Assembly: GCA_014058105.1 (NCBI GenBank)
Contig: JACGCM010001747.1
Coordinates: 1,550,001 to 1,614,000 of the forward strand
From: Kingdonia uniflora
Taxonomy: Eukaryota; Streptophyta; Magnoliopsida; Ranunculales; Circaeasteraceae
DNA: 64,000 nucleotides
Reading direction: 5' to 3'
Part shown: in pieces, positions 32,932-43,394 of the stretch
Layout of the letters: each line of letters begins with the position of its first letter
How positions within the stretch are numbered: position 1 is the stretch's first letter
The notes under the pieces: model-generated
Databases searched by the model: none
The model's input: the letters and a program-made list of their open reading frames with translations, nothing else
Told to the model about the DNA's origin: nothing
Made by a program: the position numbers and the translations under genes

Positions 32932-34240
32932 AAACTATCTGATCGAGTGAACAACATGTGCTTCAATGCAATTATAAGTTTTCAGTTGAATTTGATAAGA
33001 TTAAAGAAGCAAATGAGGAGAGGGCAGATTAGTATGTCAAGGTAGAGATCCAGGTTGCTAAGACGAAGGAAACTATGATTTACCCAATCTAGCAGATCGA
33101 AAGTAAAGATGATAAAAAAGTAAAACTGTAGGGGGAGCTCATTAGTATGTAGAATGAAGTAGCGATACTAAAAAGTAGGGTAGAATTGTTGAGGGCGAAA
33201 GGTAAAGAAGAGGATGTCGTGCAATATCATATCAGATCATCAGAGGCGGAAGATAAAGAGCTACGGTACAATGTGGACGGTTTGAGGAGTCAAGTGGCTA
33301 AGAAGGAAAGTGAACTTGCGAAGGCGCGAGCTGATTTAGCGAGTACCTCAAGTGAAGTGGAGAAGCTGAGTAAGGTCGTGCAAGGAAAAAATATTAATCT
33401 TTGGGTCACCCAGAATCAATGTGACAAGCTGAACGAGCGAGTTACGCAGTTAAAGGTAGACTCGGCTAGTTCGAATATGAAGCAGGGTGATGTGGTTAAT
33501 ACCCAAGCTCAAATTAAATAGTTGGAGGCAGATTTAGTGTATGTTCGAGCTGCCATAAGGAAAGTTATTGAGCGAGCTAGAGAGAGTGGTGATAAGTTAG
33601 AGGGTGTTCTCCTCAAAGAAAAAGTATTAAATGAAATTATCAAGAGAAAGGATGAGTTGTTAAAGAAAACTAGTGCTGAGGGACGTGATGCAAATAATGT
33701 AGAGTTGGTGGCTCTACATAGGGAAATGGAAGAGTTAAAAATGAAGAATCAAGCTGAGCAGGAGAAGTTGGCGGGCTTGATATCCAATTTGAATACGGTT
33801 ATGTTGGGCTTCAAGCGACGCTTAGAGCAAGCAAATTTGCGCCATGCAAATTTGGATTAATATCATAAGAAGCTAAAAGTGTATTTTACTGAGTTAGTCA
33901 TGCTAGACTGACATAGGATTTCCCTGGATGAGGTGCATTCGAGGGAGATAATGGCAATAATCACCTATTTTGTTGAAGAAGTAAAGAGGCTTTAGCTCGA
34001 AAGGGATACCTTGGATGACTGTTTGGTATTCAGAGGCTGTATTTGTAATGCTGAAATAGACCGAGGTAATTGCTTGAACTTAATGGCAACTGATATAGGC
34101 TTCATTACTGTATAACAAGTTGAGTGAGGAAGGGATATTGTAAATGCTTGAGCTCCAGAGTTTATGGCCGCGCGACCTCCCATGCAGGGGAAATTGCAGT
34201 TGACCTTCCACAAGAAAAAACATGTACAAGCAATCTCCTA
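32932..34240 (+). pseudogene. O as3 exon 6: coiled coil and C-terminal tail
   Basis: Starts VELETI after a decayed acceptor (GCAA for GCAG). Long open helical stretches follow: ELRYNVDGLRSQVAKKESEL and ARADLASTSSEVEKLSKVVQ (33250-33400), then further Glu/Lys/Leu-rich heptads to about 33860. The tail reads FVEEVKRL, LDDCL...CICNAEIDRGNC and ARPPMQGKLQ, matching the A3 tail at 48131-48409. Only a few stops (33519, 33858, 34008). The protein is probably a coiled-coil oligomer; no catalytic motif is visible. Confidence 0.7.
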
Positions 34241-34261
34241 TTTTTGTATTATAGATGTTAG

Positions 34262-34480
34262 AGAGATAAAAGCTAGTTACACCTATGCTTTATCCTTTAT
34301 CTTCAGAGATATTAGAAATCATTGAGTTAAAACTAGTATTACCTTTGTTTTAATCGTTGATATTTGCATAAATGAATCGATTGAAAACTAGTGTTACCTT
34401 TACTTTAATCTTTGATATTGGATAGATGGATCTATTAAAAGCTAGTTTTACCTTTGCTTTAATCTTTGAGATTTAGTAGA
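34262..34480 (-). repeat. Short tandem repeat between O as3 and pol
   Basis: RCTAGT words at 34272, 34332, 34388 and 34441 give a 53-60 bp period; units hold TTACCTTTGCTTTAATCTTTGA-like sequence, the reverse complement of the GATTAAAxxAAAGGTAA core of the A3 repeat. Confidence 0.7.
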
Positions 34481-34626
34481 GTCCACATGTATGTAGAGAG
34501 TAATGTAGGAAAAAACTTAAAAGTTTTCATTTATTATAAAAGAATATGCACATTGTTGGAGATTAAAATCTTACTTTTGGAATGTAAAGAACGAGAATAG
34601 AAGAATCTGTAAGGGGAACTAGGGAT

Positions 34627-37600
34627 TTAACGATAATATCATTTTAATATCCTAGTGTTCAAGGGATTTGGTATTCAGACTCCTTTCTCTGTCATAAGGT
34701 AGTATGATCCAAGGCCAGTGTGGCCAACGACTAAGAAAGGGTCCTCCCAATTTTCTGTGAGCTTTCTAGCATTTAACATTTTTCTAATCTGTAGTATTTC
34801 TCTAGGGACGAGATTGTTGATTTGGAATTTGCTGCTTCAGACTCTTCTGTTGTATGAGCTGGCTAACATATGATGATATCAACCTAGATTTCCAATAGCT
34901 CGAGCTCGGGTCTCATCGATCCAATTTATATTGCAGGCTAGTTCGAACTCATTCTCCTCATCTGTTAGCACGTAATATTTGACAGGATGGTGGTATTCCG
35001 TCTGAATGATGGCTTCAGTTCTGTAAGCCAGGAGGAAGGGGGAATATCCAGTTGATTACCTTGGTGTAGTACAGTATGCCCATAAGAGATGAGGCAGTTC
35101 CTGTATCTAATTGCCTTTCTTGTACGGTTGAAGCCTCTTCTTGATTCCATCAACTATCGTCTTGTTGGTGATTTTGGCCTGCTTATTTCCTTGGGGGTAG
35201 TATGGATTGGTGGGGGAATGAATGATGCTATGTTTATTGAGAAAGACCAGGACCTTTTCTCAAGCAAACTGCGGCCCGTTATTGATCCTAATCAGGTAGG
35301 GGCATCCAAACTGTATGATAATATGTTCTCAGATAAAAGCGATGACCTCTTCTTCTCTAGTTTGACAAAGGGGAACTGCTTCGACCCATTTCGTAAAGTA
35401 ATATATGGCCATGAGTAAGAACCTTCAGTTGCCCGGTGTGGTGGGAAATTCTCCTACGAGATCGAGCGCCTACCTCTTGAAAGGCTAGAATACCTTGCTT
35501 ATATGGAGTTCGAGTGCAGGGTGCTCTTATCATGTGTCCATGTCGTTGATATGTATCGCATCTTTGTGAATACTTTTCCACTTGCTTGAGCATTCCTGGC
35601 CATAATACGCTTTGTTTAATTGCTCTGCTTTCAAGTAACTCGCCTGCGGCATGGGAGCCACAAGTTCCTTCATATAAGTCTTTGAGCAATCTATCAGCTT
35701 ATTGCTTGTGCACTTTAGATAAGGCCTTATTACTAATCTTTGATATAAATAGCCTTGCTGAACTGTATATTGCTTCAAATTTTTGATCACTGATCATCGT
35801 TCTTTTAGATCTTCTGGAAGGGGTCCGTCATATTCATTCTTCAGACCGAGGTAGACGATAAAAGGTTTCCTTCAATCGTCATCCTCTTCTTCATTACCCT
35901 CAGTCTTGATCACCCATATAGAGTTGAGGTCAATGCTGGGGGTTGACATTACTTCTATTTGGAGGTATCATGCTTCTGTACCCAAGACTCCGGCTAAGTA
36001 AGCCAAGGTATTGGCATGTCTGTTCTCTCCTCATGATAAATATTCGATAATAGCTTTCGCAAATTTTCTCATCTTATCAGCAACGAAGGCTGCATAGTCG
36101 ACCATTTTTCCATTCTTCTTATACTATTTGGAGTAATGGTGGACAATTAGTAGCAAATCTGTATAGACTGATAACTCAGGAATGCCGAGCTCGAGTGCTA
36201 AATCGAGCCTATATATCAAAGTCTCGTACTCTATGACATTATTTGAAGCTTCAAAATCCAAGAGGATTAATTTCTCGATTCTATCGATTGATGGGGTAAT
36301 TAGTATGATTCCAATTCCTAGCCCTACAGGTTCTGCTGAGCTATCTGTTAGAAGTCTCCATCATTTCCTTGTAATCCATTCAGCTCGTTCGTCAAATGGT
36401 TTGGTAGGTAGATCTTCTGTTATTTCTTCTATGAGGTCAGGGACATGCTCCTCCCAATTTGAATTTTCTATAGGAAAATCTACTAGAAAATCAGCAACTG
36501 CTTAACCTTTTTCTGAATGGCGTTGTTCGAATTTGATATCATGTTCTCCCAAACTGACAAAACATTGTTACACTCTTCGTGATATTTCTTTTTTAGATAA
36601 AACTTCCCGGAGTGGGTAGTTTGCCATAAACTTGACGGAATGAGCTTGGAAGTAGTGATTGAGTTTCTGTGAAGTGTAAACGAGAGTTAGAAGGAGTCGC
36701 TCGATCTTGGAATACTTTATTTCTACTGGAGGGAGGGTTTTGCTAATGAAATATACTGATTTTTTTACCTTTCCCTCAAGTCGAATGAGTACCGAGATAA
36801 TATAATTTTATGTAACTGCGAGGTCGATGATTACTTCCTCATTGTCTATCGGGGTGCTCATGATAGGAGACTTCCCCAGATAGGTTTTGAGTTCTAGAAA
36901 AGCTGTTTTACATTCTTTTCTCCACTGGATCTCTTCGTTGGGTTGAAAATTTTCTCATTTGGCACATCCTCGGAGTAATAAGAACAACCACTGGCATCGA
37001 TCTGAAGACTTAGAGATGAATCGATTGATAGCGACGATCTTGCCAGCGAGCTTATGAACATCTTTTTTTGTTTTCAGAGAGGGCATGTTGAGGAGAGCTC
37101 AAATTTGATATGGGTCTGCTTTAATCCCCTTTTACCTGATGAGATATCCCAGGAAATTCCTTGAGTGCACTATGAATTGATATTTATCAGGGTTGAGCCT
37201 CATCCCGTATGAGCGTAAAATGTGGAAGACCGTAGCGTGATCGGTAATATGGTCCTTACTGTAAGCTTTTGCAGAGTAGATCATCGATGTATACTTTAAC
37301 AATTTTCCCCAAGTGTGCTTTGAACATTATTATTATTAACCTTTGATAAGTTTATCCTACGTTCTTCAGTCCGAAAGGCATAACTTTGCAACATTAAAGT
37401 CCTCTTTCGGTGATGAAAGTGGTATTTTCCTGATCGTTGTCTAAGAGAGGTATTTGATTGTATTCGGAAATAGCATCCATCATATATAAGAGCTCGTGTT
37501 CTGCCGTTGAATCGAGAATTTGATGAATGATTGGAAGAGGAAAACTAACATTTGTAGTATGTTTGTTTAGATCTGTGAAATCCACGCAAACTCGAACCTT

Positions 37601-38395
37601 CCCATTCTTTTTTTGAGCTGCGACTATGTTGGAGATCCAATCTAGGTACTTGGCTTCTTAAATGAACCCGAAGTTGATCAATTTAGCGATTTCATTGTAG
37701 ACTTTATCTCGAAGATGAGGTGATTGTCTTTTCTATTTCTGTTTGACTATCGTGGCATTGATGTTGATGCCCAATCTATTACATGCCTTAGCTGGGTTGA
37801 CTCTTGGCCTTTCATCGAATGTTCAAGTGAAAATGTCTCATTTCATTCGTTAAAAGTGAACTAGGGCCTCCTTGTCGTGTTGGACTAGCTTTGTACCAAT
37901 ATAAGTACTTCTCCTAGGTCCGTCAATGTTGATGTACTCTGTAGGTTCTTCTATAGAAGGTTGATCATCGGCATAACCAACTTTTAGTAATTGCTATACA
38001 GCAAATCTGTCGGATGTGTCGATAATGGCTGATACGGTATTTTTGCAAGCTCGTAAAAGCTTTTGAATGCCTTTGATTTCATAGATGTCGTCGTTGTGCT
38101 TGAAGCGAAGTACTCGATGGTATGTGGATGCGATTCCTTCCATGTTGTAAATCCAGCAGTAACCCATAATCCCTAAGTAACAAGATTTGGCATTGATGAT
38201 ATAGAATACGATGTCGATTGTGGCAGGTCCAGCAGTGATGGGTATGATGATCCTAACTACTCATTCTTCCTTAGAGCTATTAAAGCCACTGATATCGATA
38301 TCACTTGGAATAACTTAATCGACCAATCCTATTTGTTCGATTGTACTTTAAAAGAGAATTTCGATACCGCTACCAGTATCAATCATCATGGTATG
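34627..38395 (-). pseudogene. O pol: protease, RT, two RNases H, integrase
   Basis: From the right: protease MMIDTGSGIEIL at the B2 junction, RT with MMDAISEYNQIPL (about 37430-37480) and an intact YIDDLL at 37280-37291, first RNase H, and second RNase H near 35950-36350 (TDSSAEPVGLGIGIILITPS, ASNNVIEYETLIYRLDLALE). Integrase includes GSHAAGELLESRAIK and RCDTYQRHGHM; the first zinc-binding His is Tyr and the last Cys is Tyr. The end reads GLGSYYLMTEKGV...YYR* with the stop at 34627. RT looks the best preserved of the minus-strand copies, but frameshifts and stops make the polyprotein dead. Confidence 0.8.
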
Positions 38396-38923
38396 TGTAA
38401 TAGCCTAATTTCGGGATTTGAACTTAGCCTTTTCACCAAATGTGTTTAGAACTCTCAAGAATAGTAAGTGATAGCTAACAAGATAATTTAACGTAGAAAA
38501 CCTTTGAATAGGTTAAAAACTATGACCTCTCTTGAGAATTTGAGAACGAGAGAGTAATATTATTGAGATTGCTAGCTTATTACAATGAGTGTTCTGAGCA
38601 TATGCAATATTAGAGTAAGGATTCCTCTGTCCTTGGTGTGGAATTCTCTGGTCCTATTTATAGGTCTTCTAATATGACCGTTTGACGACCATAAAGATTC
38701 TTAATGATGGACGTTACAAAATATATGTCAGATATTCTTTGACCAGATTGTATAACATTCTAATCTTTGTAGCTTTGTAACAGCTTCTTAGATGACTGTA
38801 CATTTGCTTAACTCCAACTGTTGATGTAGAGGTTGAAAGTGATGACTAAAACTTAGGGATACTGAATATGTTGATGAGGCCGAGGATGAAGTATGAGTTC
38901 GAGATGCGGAATAAGCAATTACA
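38396..38923 (-). repeat. 3' LTR of B2
   Basis: TGTAATAGCC...AGCAATTACA; left flank GTATG. Confidence 0.7.
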
Positions 38924-39190
38924 AGATAGCTCTCAGCCAAGAGCACGAGGAGCATCATGGGCGAGTAATGTTGGTTGAGAAACTCGTGCTATAACTATTT
39001 CCTGATATTGTTATATTAATTCTAATTGTGCTATAAATGTGCCACGTGCTCTGTTGATAAGTTCGAAAGTTTGTATGTTGGTCGAAGATGAAGCATGAGT
39101 CCGAGATGATGAATGAGCTACTACAACCGCCCCCTCTCAGCTAATAGTACGAGAAACATTATGGGCGAGTGGTATTGGTTGAGAAGTATC
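38860..39190 (-). repeat. Duplicated U3 end plus polypurine tract of B2
   Basis: LTR-end/internal borders at 38923/38924 and 39125/39126, 202 bp apart. The inner copy keeps a good polypurine tract (minus strand CTGAGAGGGGGCGGT). Confidence 0.65.
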
Positions 39191-39355
39191 ATCAATGCTG
39201 TAGTTAATATATGGGAATCATTTTCAACGTATATTCATGAATATATGCTTGCGTCCTTTGGGTTTTTGAAAACTAATAGTTCTAGTTAATGTTGTTGCTT
39301 GGGAAATCTTCCTGATGTTGAGAATTTGAAGAGTCGACTTAAATGTTGATTATAG

Positions 39356-39362
39356 TATAAAG
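39356..39362 (+). promoter_or_regulatory. TATA box of B2 as1
   Basis: TATAAAG, 105 bp before the as1 start. Confidence 0.5.
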
Positions 39363-39460
39363 AGCACTCTGAGTTGTGTATGTTGAACCAAGTCTTCGTC
39401 TCTAAACTATTTCTTCTTTGTTCTTATTTTTGTACTTGAAATCTTATAACTGTTGAGGGC

Positions 39461-39799
39461 ATGGTGACTACAAGGAACCAATCTCGGGAGTCTAGGATTC
39501 GTAGAAAGATGGAAGAACTGCACATCAAGTATTTTGAATACCAACCTTTGCATCTGTTGATACCAATTCCCATGTCGCCTACCCATTACCATATGTCATA
39601 TGAAGAGAAGATGGGGGCGGGGGATGATTATTATCAGATGGTACATTTCCATTATTTGTTGACGTTTGAGGCAGAGCGCCGAAATGGTCTTTGGTTTCTA
39701 ACGGAGGAGGCTGTTACAATTGAAGATGAAGCGGCAAACATTCGTCCGAGGGAGTATCGTCGGTATCCTGTTAGTGAGTGGGTCCTTACTAAGAAATAA
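39461..39799 (+). CDS. as1 of B2: intact 112-residue antisense protein
   Basis: The only fully open as1 of full family length. It starts MVTTRNQSRESRIRRKMEEL, strongly basic; then a Leu/Pro/Ile segment (LLIPIPMSPT), YEEKMGAGDDYYQMVHFHYL, LTFEAERRNG, and an Arg-rich end (RPREYRRYPVSEWVLTKK). There is no signal peptide or membrane segment. B1 has the same length with one stop; A1, A2, A4 and C1 are relatives. It lies on the strand opposite to B2 gag-pol, just inside the polypurine tract, with its own TATA box. Function unknown. A Gly-rich frame (DGGYGGRGGDSGG) follows at 39822. No domain of known role is recognised, and whether it is translated cannot be told. Confidence 0.55.
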   Translation: MVTTRNQSRESRIRRKMEELHIKYFEYQPLHLLIPIPMSPTHYHMSYEEKMGAGDDYYQMVHFHYLLTFEAERRNGLWFLTEEAVTIEDEAANIRPREYRRYPVSEWVLTKK

Positions 39800-40105
39800 G
39801 ACCTTTCGTCTGTCTCTATCATGCTGGGAGATGGGGGTTATGGTGGAAGAGGTGGTGATAGTGGAGGGTTTTTTTCCATGGACCATAAATATTGGCCCTA
39901 AATAAGATCTTTCATCTGTGATTTCCAATTGTATTGTTTCCTATTCCTTGCAGTATGGGATCACAGTTTGGATGTTGGTTCAATTTTGCATCTTCCTCCT
40001 CGTTGACTGCCGAGAGACATTTTGAATTGTCACTTGATGTAATTTGGAAAGTAATCTGTATATTGTATGTAATGATAGTTTATTTGTAAAGTAATATATA
40101 AGAAA

Positions 40106-40980
40106 ATGATAGCTTATGCAGAGCTTTTGAAAAAAAGAGGTGTAGTTCCAGACCCAGCTCAAGTTATGTTTTAGCTCAAGAAGCACGTAATCATCATAGT
40201 ATAGAGGCGAGAAAATATTCAGCTCGAGCTGGTGTGTCTGTTATATGGGGCGATGTAGAGCCTTTATCTTATGTGTTTTGCTTTATGTGGGATCGGAGGG
40301 CCATAAGAATTGTATTTTTCAGGAGAAGAAAAGAACAAATAGAGGTTCAGCAGTAATTAAAGGGTGGGTTAAGGAGTTGTAAGATGTATTATCGTAACAT
40401 ATTGAACAGAAAATGTCTTTAGCGGCGCGATTGTCGAAAGAAGTGATTGTTTGAATGAAAGTAGAAGCTGATGTGAGGACTTTAGGTGTACTGCAATAAG
40501 AAACGTGCAAGCGGCTGCATAAGGTGCATATGCAGTTGAAGGAGCATCTGTATCCATCGTGAGCAAAAGTTGCAGCTCGAACAAAACATGATCGTCATAT
40601 AGAAAGTGTCATTGATTTTTATGGAGGAGAATTGGCGAGTGTAGGGAATGAATTTAGGAAGCTCATAGCGAAATGTGGGAAGGATTTTGATGTTGAGAAT
40701 GCCAAGGCTGAAAATATGTGGTTTACCAAAGGTGATGAGGAAATTATTGGTGAAAAACCCATTCCTAGATCGAGGGCATTGTTGTCAGAAGAGGATGAGA
40801 AGGAGATCGAGAGTCTGATACCCTGATTGCGGCGCAAACAATGCCAGCAGGAAGTGGTAACCTTTATAGCTCCTATAGATATTCAAGTAACGAATAAAAA
40901 GAGTTTGAGTAATAAAGGACAGTCCTCGCATATCTCGGCGAAGCGAAAATAGGGTATTCCAATTTTTTAACGGCCCTGCA
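40106..40980 (+). pseudogene. as3 of B2, C-terminal fragment
   Basis: Begins after a deletion that joins the as1 downstream region to AELLKKRGVVPDPAQV. AQEARNHHSIEARKYSARAG matches the end of B1 as3 before 10677, and the sequence continues beyond the B1 break: ASVGNEFRKLIAKCGKDFDV, ENMWFTKGDEEIIGEKPIPR, SEEDEKEIESLIP (40632-40826). This tail differs from the CICxAEIDRGNC tail of the A family. Confidence 0.55.
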
Positions 40981-41036
40981 TATGTGTTAGATCTTTGCAT
41001 ACTGCTTTTTGATGATAAATAAAATTTGTTCTCTGT

Positions 41037-41654
41037 TGTAGGTGTCTATGCCTCGATCTAACACAAATTGAGCTATTCCAGTTTGAACTACCTCTATGTC
41101 AGACCCACACATTCTACATATGACTTTAACATTCAACATGGACACCTACTCCACGAACTGATGAAGAACGTGGGTCGAGCTCAAATAGAAAAGCATGAAC
41201 AAGTCAAAGACGCCTGTCTTTCAAGAACTTAACAGTTATTCAATCAACCGCCACTAACCATATTGTTCAGAGAGCGTGCTTCAGCATGATGAAGAGCCGT
41301 GGAGAAGGCCTATATAAATAAAAAGTTCCAGAAGAGATAAAAACCCAAAAAAATATGTGAGAAATCACCAAGAAAACTACATTTTCTAGCTTCTCAAAAT
41401 TCCCAAATTTTGTATTCACAAGATTCAAGTATTTATAAGTCGAAAGATCACTTGTAATAAAATATCAGTCTCAAGCAATAATAGTTACTATTACAAAAAC
41501 CCTCAACTGGAGGTTATGGTTTTTTAACTATTTAAAGGTTTTCCATGCTAAATCACAAGTGTCATTTCTTATTTTATGTTAGTTTTTTTTACAGGAACAT
41601 TGGTGTAAGAGTTAATTCCAAGCCACTTAAAGCTAATGAAATTAGGCCCTTACA
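41037..41654 (+). repeat. 5' LTR of A3
   Basis: TGTAGGTGTC...GGCCCTTACA, 618 bp, followed by TT and the primer site. Confidence 0.85.
41311..41320 (+). promoter_or_regulatory. TATA box in A3 5' LTR
   Basis: TATATAAATA in the LTR, the likely gag-pol promoter; the A1 LTR has a decayed CAATATAAA at the same place. Confidence 0.5.
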
Positions 41655-41656
41655 TT

Positions 41657-41668
41657 TGGCACCGTCTG
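41657..41668 (+). promoter_or_regulatory. Primer binding site of A3
   Basis: TGGCACCGTCTG, two bases after the LTR. Confidence 0.75.
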
Positions 41669-41731
41669 TAGGACAGAAGAAATTTCCATGATATCCTAAG
41701 GCATACATTCATTCTACTATAAATTTCAATC

Positions 41732-43394
41732 ATGACCACTTCCAGACGACCACCAATCGGAATCCAGCTCGATCTTTCAGTTGAACCAGAACAACTTACA
41801 GAGCTATGGGCGAATCTCAATGCCAAAATAGAGAAGCATAATGAGCTTAAACGTTAATTATTTCTTGACTGAGAACTCTGTGAGAAAGAACTCGAAGCTG
41901 AGCGACAAGATCATTTGATAGCGTTCAAACGACATGAAGACTAGATGAAAACCATGTAGATTGCCTTACATGCTCTGCAAAACACTCATGATCCTCCAAT
42001 AAGAGATCATGATCAATTGTCAGAAACCTCCCAGGTATCTGCGCGGGAAAGGTTGGGACCTTGAGGAGCCACCAACATAGCTATTTCTAAAAATATTCAA
42101 CATGAACCTCAACCTTCCATTCATTTGGGCGATAAAGTTCAGTCTGAGATCAGCCGAGGTCACTAATTTTCCATACGTCAGGAGGAGGAATAACGATTTC
42201 AACCTTGAGTTCCAGTACGTGATCGTTTGAGTGAAGGTACCGGTACACACAATCCTCAACCACTTCGTCAAGCCACTCAACTAACACATCAATATGTTAC
42301 ACGAGAGCATATGGATCAGCGTATCAAGGAGTTAATCGAGGCACAAGTTTTGGGCACTACGAACGACCTTACCAAGATACAAGAGAGTCCAATTGCCAAA
42401 GAACTATTCGATATGAAAATACCAAAAGGTTTCCATACTCCAAAAATTTGGAAATACAAGGGCAGTAATCTAAAGGGGTACATTCAACAATACCGTGATT
42501 CACTGAGGTTGTATTCTAATCTCAACCAGCCGTTTGTTCGTAACAAGTTTACATGAGGAACTGCTCTGGTGGTTTTACTTTTTACTTGAAGACTCCATAC
42601 ACACATTCGACCAGCTGCAGAAACAATTCATCAAAACGTATACTCACAGCATATACAAAGAGGAGAATTTATATTCTCTTATCAGTCTTAAACCGTCACA
42701 CGGAGAGAAGCACGGGGCTTTTGCAAAGAAGTATTTGGAGCTCACGCGTAAAGTAGACAACCTCGATCAAAAAATAGTTGTTACTGCTTTCACCAACGTG
42801 CTCCAACTCGATTATAAGGCCAAATAACACCTCTTCCTTAACAAACCTGCGACCGTGAAAGATATGATCACCAAGGTCAATAGTTACGTCGACCTAGAAA
42901 GGATGATGTCCAAAAGACATAAATCTACTAAATTTGTCCTAACCACGAAAGGTCCATCCACAGATCAAAGCACTGAACCAAAGCAGGATTAAGGTGATCA
43001 AAAGCGCTCCATGGGAAATACTGGAAACCCTCGGAAAGGCGGTTCAAAAGCCAAACCGATCCTCCCAAAGATAAATGCTTGAATCGCCATAATTTTTCTA
43101 ATCCTCTCCATGGATAAGCTCTACTGTCTCTCTCAACCATTGGAACCAATCGAGAACTGCCTGTACTGTGTGTATCATAAGCTAAACCATCATTTTACTA
43201 ATAATTGTTATGTTTTAGAGAGGTTGCTAGAATACATTTTCAAAGAAGGACGGATGTTCGAATACATTATCGACCTAGAATCATACAAGGATGGTAGCTA
43301 TATGAAGCAACTTAAAGTCTTCCAGGTTGAAGATCAAGTTGAGGAGAAACATCTCTACCATATGCACCACAGCAACATGATCGAAATCCATTAA
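41732..43394 (+). pseudogene. A3 gag
   Basis: Start MTTSRRPPIGIQLDLSVEPE, 78 bp after the LTR. A coiled stretch (ELWANLNAKIEKHNELKR) is followed by TSQVSARERLGPRGATN. Then come the capsid-like region with GFHTPKIWKYKGSNLKGYIQ (42427 on), HEELLWWFYFLLEDSIHTFD and FAKKYLELTRKVDNLDQK, and a CVYHKLNHHFTNNC zinc knuckle near 43170-43210. Several stops (41857, 41942, 42826) and shifts at about 42165 and 42555 kill it. This is the best gag reference in the window. Confidence 0.8.

Larger units (their letters stand above)
32633..38395 (-). mobile_element. Outer element O, right part
   Basis: Continues the element begun at 1-1326: rest of intron 5 (to 32931), as3 exon 6 on plus, a short tandem repeat, then pol on minus from 34627 up to the protease, where B2 inserted at 38396 after flank GTATG. 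Its gag and LTRs are outside the window. Confidence 0.75.
38396..41036 (-). mobile_element. LTR retrotransposon B2, visible left part
   Basis: Inserted in O protease. Holds a 528-bp 3' LTR, the duplicated border, as1 and the C-terminal part of as3; the middle of the cassette (as2 and most of as3) is deleted near 40106. A3 inserted at 41037; the rest of B2 lies beyond the window. Confidence 0.7.

Noticed and set aside
35089..35418. Plus-strand open frame of 109 codons
   Set aside because: Antisense to O integrase.
42020..42280. Minus-strand frame at A3 gag, and the general idea of a viral (pararetrovirus) origin
   Set aside because: Shadow frame; LTRs, polypurine tract, integrase and target duplications show retrotransposons, and no movement or coat protein is seen.
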